Part shown: piece after piece, positions 5,426 through 7,606 of the stretch
Numbering within the stretch: the first letter of the stretch is position 1
How the letters are laid out: each line of letters starts with the position of its first letter
Assembly: GCA_003485185.1 (NCBI GenBank)
Contig: DNAS01000123.1
Location: forward strand, 1-7,606
Origin: Phycisphaerales bacterium
Lineage (GTDB): Bacteria > Planctomycetota > Phycisphaerae > SM23-33
Direction: 5' to 3'
DNA length: 7,606 bases
The notes under the pieces: generated by a model
The model's input: only the letters and a program-made list of their open reading frames with translations
Database searches by the model: none
Told to the model about the DNA's origin: nothing
Made by a program: the position numbers and the translations under genes

Positions 5426-5829
5426 AACACAATTCGAAACGGCGAGCGGCGGCCACGGTGGAGATGGCCCTGATTCTGCCGTTATTGATGATCCTGACGC
5501 TGGGCCTGATCGAGTACGGGTGGCTGTTTCTCAATGCGCACCGCGTGACCAACGCGGCCCGGCAGGGGGCGCGCGTGGGCGCTCGCCCCGATTCCACCAA
5601 CGCCGACGTGCTGACGACGGTGGACACGATCATGCAGCAGGCGGATCTCGGCAGCAGCGGATACCAGGTTGCCGTCACCCCTTCGGACATCACGACTCTT
5701 CAGCCTGGCGAACAACTGACGGTCGAAGTCTCGCTTCCCTATGCAAACATCGAACTGGTCGGGACGACGTTGCTGCCCGTCCCCTCCACGCTTCGCTCTT
5801 CGCTCACGATGGCGCGGGAAGGTCCCTGA
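5413..5829 (+). CDS. tadE: TadE-like pilus assembly protein
   Basis: This is a 138-residue bitopic membrane protein. Basic residues 5-11 precede ATVEMALILPLLMILTLGLI (14-33) and then EYGWLF, and NAARQGARVGA at 47-57, which together are the TadE signature. Residues 60-138 are a small periplasmic domain. TadE and TadF pseudopilins are known Tad components; in some bacteria they are cut by TadV at a site with Glu at +5, which here would mean cleavage before Ala13 with Glu17 at +5 (inference). GGGAG seven bases before the ATG at 5413 supports this start over the ATG at 5422, which would give a four-base ATGA overlap with tadV. No tadF is adjacent; the divergent TadG-like protein may supply the second pseudopilin-like component. 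The next gene, cpaB, follows after 33 bases, so this is one operon. Confidence 0.9.
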   Translation: MAGMKHNSKRRAAATVEMALILPLLMILTLGLIEYGWLFLNAHRVTNAARQGARVGARPDSTNADVLTTVDTIMQQADLGSSGYQVAVTPSDITTLQPGEQLTVEVSLPYANIELVGTTLLPVPSTLRSSLTMAREGP

Positions 5830-5862
5830 GGATTCCCGCCTGACAGAAGAAAGGGTTCGGCC

Positions 5863-6789
5863 ATGAAATGGTCAGTCATCATTCTGATTGCGGTGGGGAT
5901 CATCGCGGCGTTGGCCGCAGCCTTCGTGGCGGTCTCGTTCCGCCGGCAATTGGCGGCAAAGAACGGTCGCGGAGAGGGGGTGGCGCTGCCGGAGAACGTT
6001 TCGATCGTTGTGGCGGCCAAGGACATTCCCGCCATGAAGCTGATCGACGCCTCCTGCATCGCGACCCGTGAGGTCAAGCGTGGCGAATTGCCCAAGGGGT
6101 ATCTCACCAACGCCGTTCAGGTTGTGGGGAAGGTGCTGTCGGTGCCGATGACCCAGGGCCAGCCGTTCAGCAGGTCGCTGTTCGCCACGGAGGGCTCCGG
6201 AGTGCATCTGGCGTCGGTGCTGCCGCATGGAAAACGTGCGGTCTCCGTGTCGTTGATGGACTCCTCGCGCCTGGCGGGACTGTTGTATCCGGGGTGCCTG
6301 GTGGATGTTCTGGCGACGTTCCGCCCCCCGTCGGAGCAGCATGGCGAAGCCGTCTGCGTTTCCCTGCTGAAGGGGGTGGAGGTGTTGGCCATCGAAAGCC
6401 AGACGGTCACGGCTCCCGAAGCGCAGCCGGAGGAGGAACGAACCGGCGGCAAGTATCGGGCCCAGGCCCGGCGCATCATCACGCTGCTGGTGGACCCGCA
6501 GGAGGCGGAATCGCTGCACTTGGCCAGCGAATACGGAACGATCTCGCTGGCGATGCGAAATCCGCTGGATGAGAAGCCGCTGGTGGCGAGTGTGGCCAAA
6601 CTTTCGACGATCATGCAACCGGCGGAAGAGCGCGTCCGCGCGCCGGCGACCGACGAACAAGTCAGACCCATCGCCATGCAAAGAACCGTTCCCCGCAAGT
6701 CCGGGGACGAGGGCGCCGGGTGGATGATGTCCGTGATTCGCGGAAACCGGGTCGAAACGAAAACGTTCGGTGAGGAGCCCAAGAAATAA
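5863..6789 (+). CDS. cpaB: Flp pilus assembly protein CpaB/RcpC
   Basis: This is a 308-residue protein anchored by one N-terminal helix (about 4-25) with the remainder in the periplasm. Residues 46-110 form a SAF-type domain: IVVAAKDIPAMKLID (48-62) is the characteristic start, with REVKRGELP and the VVGKVLSVPMTQGQPF segment. Residues 118-240 match the RcpC/CpaB core, with RAVSVSLMD (125-133), LLYPGCLVDVL (140-150) and RIITLLVDPQEAE (204-216). A charged linker and a short conserved-looking end, GWMMSVIRGN (286-295), close the protein. In Tad systems CpaB/RcpC works with the secretin CpaC in the outer-membrane channel and may contact peptidoglycan. AAGGG seven bases before the ATG sets the start. 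It sits between tadE and cpaC, the standard Tad order. Confidence 0.92.
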   Translation: MKWSVIILIAVGIIAALAAAFVAVSFRRQLAAKNGRGEGVALPENVSIVVAAKDIPAMKLIDASCIATREVKRGELPKGYLTNAVQVVGKVLSVPMTQGQPFSRSLFATEGSGVHLASVLPHGKRAVSVSLMDSSRLAGLLYPGCLVDVLATFRPPSEQHGEAVCVSLLKGVEVLAIESQTVTAPEAQPEEERTGGKYRAQARRIITLLVDPQEAESLHLASEYGTISLAMRNPLDEKPLVASVAKLSTIMQPAEERVRAPATDEQVRPIAMQRTVPRKSGDEGAGWMMSVIRGNRVETKTFGEEPKK

Positions 6790-6802
6790 AAGGGCGCCGC
6801 TG

Positions 6803-6856
6803 CCTGTCGTGCCCCGGAACCAAGGCAAACTCCGGGCGTCACGATGCCGTGACAGG
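6803..6856 (+). other. Overlapping alternative stem-loops between cpaB and cpaC
   Basis: Two arrangements compete in this gap. One is an outer stem CCTGTCGTG (6803-6811) with CGTGACAGG (6848-6856), nine pairs including two wobbles, enclosing CCCGGA/TCCGGG (6813-6818 with 6831-6836). The other is a compact hairpin GTCACG-ATGC-CGTGAC (6838-6853) that uses the same right arm. The cpaC ribosome-binding site (AGAGGAG, 6871-6877) follows 14 bases later. This may tune cpaC expression, but no ligand-binding core is recognisable. Confidence 0.45.
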
Positions 6857-6886
6857 GTGCGGAATCCATGAGAGGAGACACCAGCC

Positions 6887-7606
6887 ATGTCGAGCAAACG
6901 CGTGATCGCAGTGATCGTGGCGCTGATGGGGACGGTAGCGCTGGTCGTGTCAGGACCGGGACTGGCGGGCAACGGGGCCGTCAAGCCCGCCGGGGAAAAG
7001 GAACAGGTCCTGACCGTGTTCCTGGGCCGATCGCAGGTGGTGACGGCGCCGTGGAAGACGATCCGGGTATCGGTGACCGATCCGGCCATCGCCGACGTCA
7101 AGGTCCTCACGCCGACCCAGGTGCTTCTCCAGGCCAAGGCCATCGGATCGACGGACCTGATCCTGTGGAGCCAGGACGAACAGGTCTGGCGGGCGCGGGT
7201 GGACGTGACAGCCGACGTGCAGGCGCTCCAGCAACAGATCCAGAACGAGATGTTTCCCGACGCGAAGGTGAAAGTGACGCAGGCGGGCAATGTCCTGCTG
7301 ATCACGGGGAACTTTGCCAACGCCGAGCAGGCCGCCCAACTCCACCGCTTCCTCGACGCCAGTGAGCTCAAATACGTAGACATGACGCGCGTGGCGGGAG
7401 TGCAGCAGGTCATGCTGAAGGTGCGCATCGCCGAGGTCAGCCGGATTGCCCTGCGCGCCCTGGGCATCAACGCGTTCCATACCGGAAGGGATTTCTTCGG
7501 CGCCTCCACCATCGGCAGCGCGTCGGGCGGGCCGATCAACCCCATCAGCATCGGCGTGACGGAAGGCACCGCGGCGGGGACGAACCTGCCGTTCGTCTTC
7601 ACAGAC
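6887..7606 (+). CDS. cpaC: Tad secretin CpaC/RcpA, N-terminal part (runs off right edge)
   Basis: The first 240 residues of the outer-membrane secretin that forms the pilus exit channel. Residues 5-27 are a signal peptide (cleavage near GLAG). Residues 40-108 fit the secretin pilus-formation N-terminal domain: VLTVFLGRSQVVTAP, TDPAIADVKVLTPTQVLLQAK split over 64-84, then STDLILWSQ. Residues 109-170 form a BON-like domain (VTQAGNVLLITGNF, 129-142). QQVMLKVRIAEVSRIALRAL (173-192) is the entry to the secretin beta-barrel domain, which lies beyond the window. The start has AGAGGAG nine bases upstream. It is 97 bases from cpaB, a larger gap than between the other Tad genes, with stem-loops inside. 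The tad motor genes would be expected downstream. Confidence 0.92.
   Translation, partial: MSSKRVIAVIVALMGTVALVVSGPGLAGNGAVKPAGEKEQVLTVFLGRSQVVTAPWKTIRVSVTDPAIADVKVLTPTQVLLQAKAIGSTDLILWSQDEQVWRARVDVTADVQALQQQIQNEMFPDAKVKVTQAGNVLLITGNFANAEQAAQLHRFLDASELKYVDMTRVAGVQQVMLKVRIAEVSRIALRALGINAFHTGRDFFGASTIGSASGGPINPISIGVTEGTAAGTNLPFVFTD

Noticed and set aside
6821..6860. AAGGCAAAC string before cpaC as a possible cyclic-di-GMP riboswitch core
   Set aside because: No GACGCAAAGCC counterpart follows and the surrounding pairing differs from the known aptamer.
5872..7602. A 576-codon open frame on the minus strand opposite cpaB and cpaC
   Set aside because: It is antisense to two genes with clear family motifs, ribosome-binding sites and operon order. 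Long antisense frames are common in GC-rich coding DNA, and its translation shows no domain, only low-complexity Arg/Ser/Pro/His-rich sequence.
1..7606. CRISPR arrays, insertion sequences, tRNA or rRNA genes
   Set aside because: No regularly spaced direct repeats, transposase motifs, terminal inverted repeats with target duplications, or tRNA T-loop and cloverleaf patterns were seen on either strand.

Overview
The window is GC-rich, densely coding bacterial DNA. It looks like a planctomycete or another PVC-type bacterium (for example a Phycisphaerae-like lineage). This is inferred from the combination of a PEP-CTERM secreted protein beside a GFTLIELL-type pseudopilin gene, a stand-alone UroD-superfamily protein, and a Tad (tight adherence) pilus locus. 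No rRNA or other taxonomic marker is present, so this is moderate confidence only.

Layout. (1) 1-998, minus strand: the first 30 codons of a type IV pilin-like/pseudopilin gene running off the left edge, preceded by a complete PEP-CTERM protein gene. Two strong hairpins lie between them. (2) 999-1346: a divergent regulatory interval with candidate promoters on both strands. (3) 1347-2468, plus: a uroporphyrinogen-decarboxylase-superfamily protein that is not HemE, probably methyltransferase-like. It converges, with a 24-nt gap, on (4) 2493-3845, minus: a TadG-like protein with an N-terminal Tad membrane segment and a beta-rich repetitive C-terminal part. (5) 3846-4315: a 470-nt, noticeably less GC-rich intergenic region between divergent genes, holding inverted repeats and a perfect extended -10 promoter. 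(6) 4316-7606, plus: a Tad pilus cluster in the order flp (major pilin), a 378-nt hairpin-rich non-coding interval, tadV/cpaA (prepilin peptidase), tadE, cpaB/rcpC and the first 240 codons of the secretin cpaC/rcpA, which runs off the right edge.

How the genes work together. Flp is the pilin subunit. TadV/CpaA would remove its leader after Gly13 and probably also process TadE. TadE and the TadG-like protein are minor or assembly components held in the inner membrane. CpaB and CpaC form the periplasmic and outer-membrane channel. The motor and platform genes (tadZ, tadA, tadB, tadC) are not in the window and would be expected to the right. The PEP-CTERM protein would be handled by an exosortase encoded elsewhere. 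The UroD-family gene has no visible partner here.

Nothing in the window demands a wholly new system. The most rewarding places to look are the non-coding stretches inside the Tad locus: the structured 4481-4858 interval, the alternative stem-loops between cpaB and cpaC, and the inverted repeat upstream of the flp promoter.
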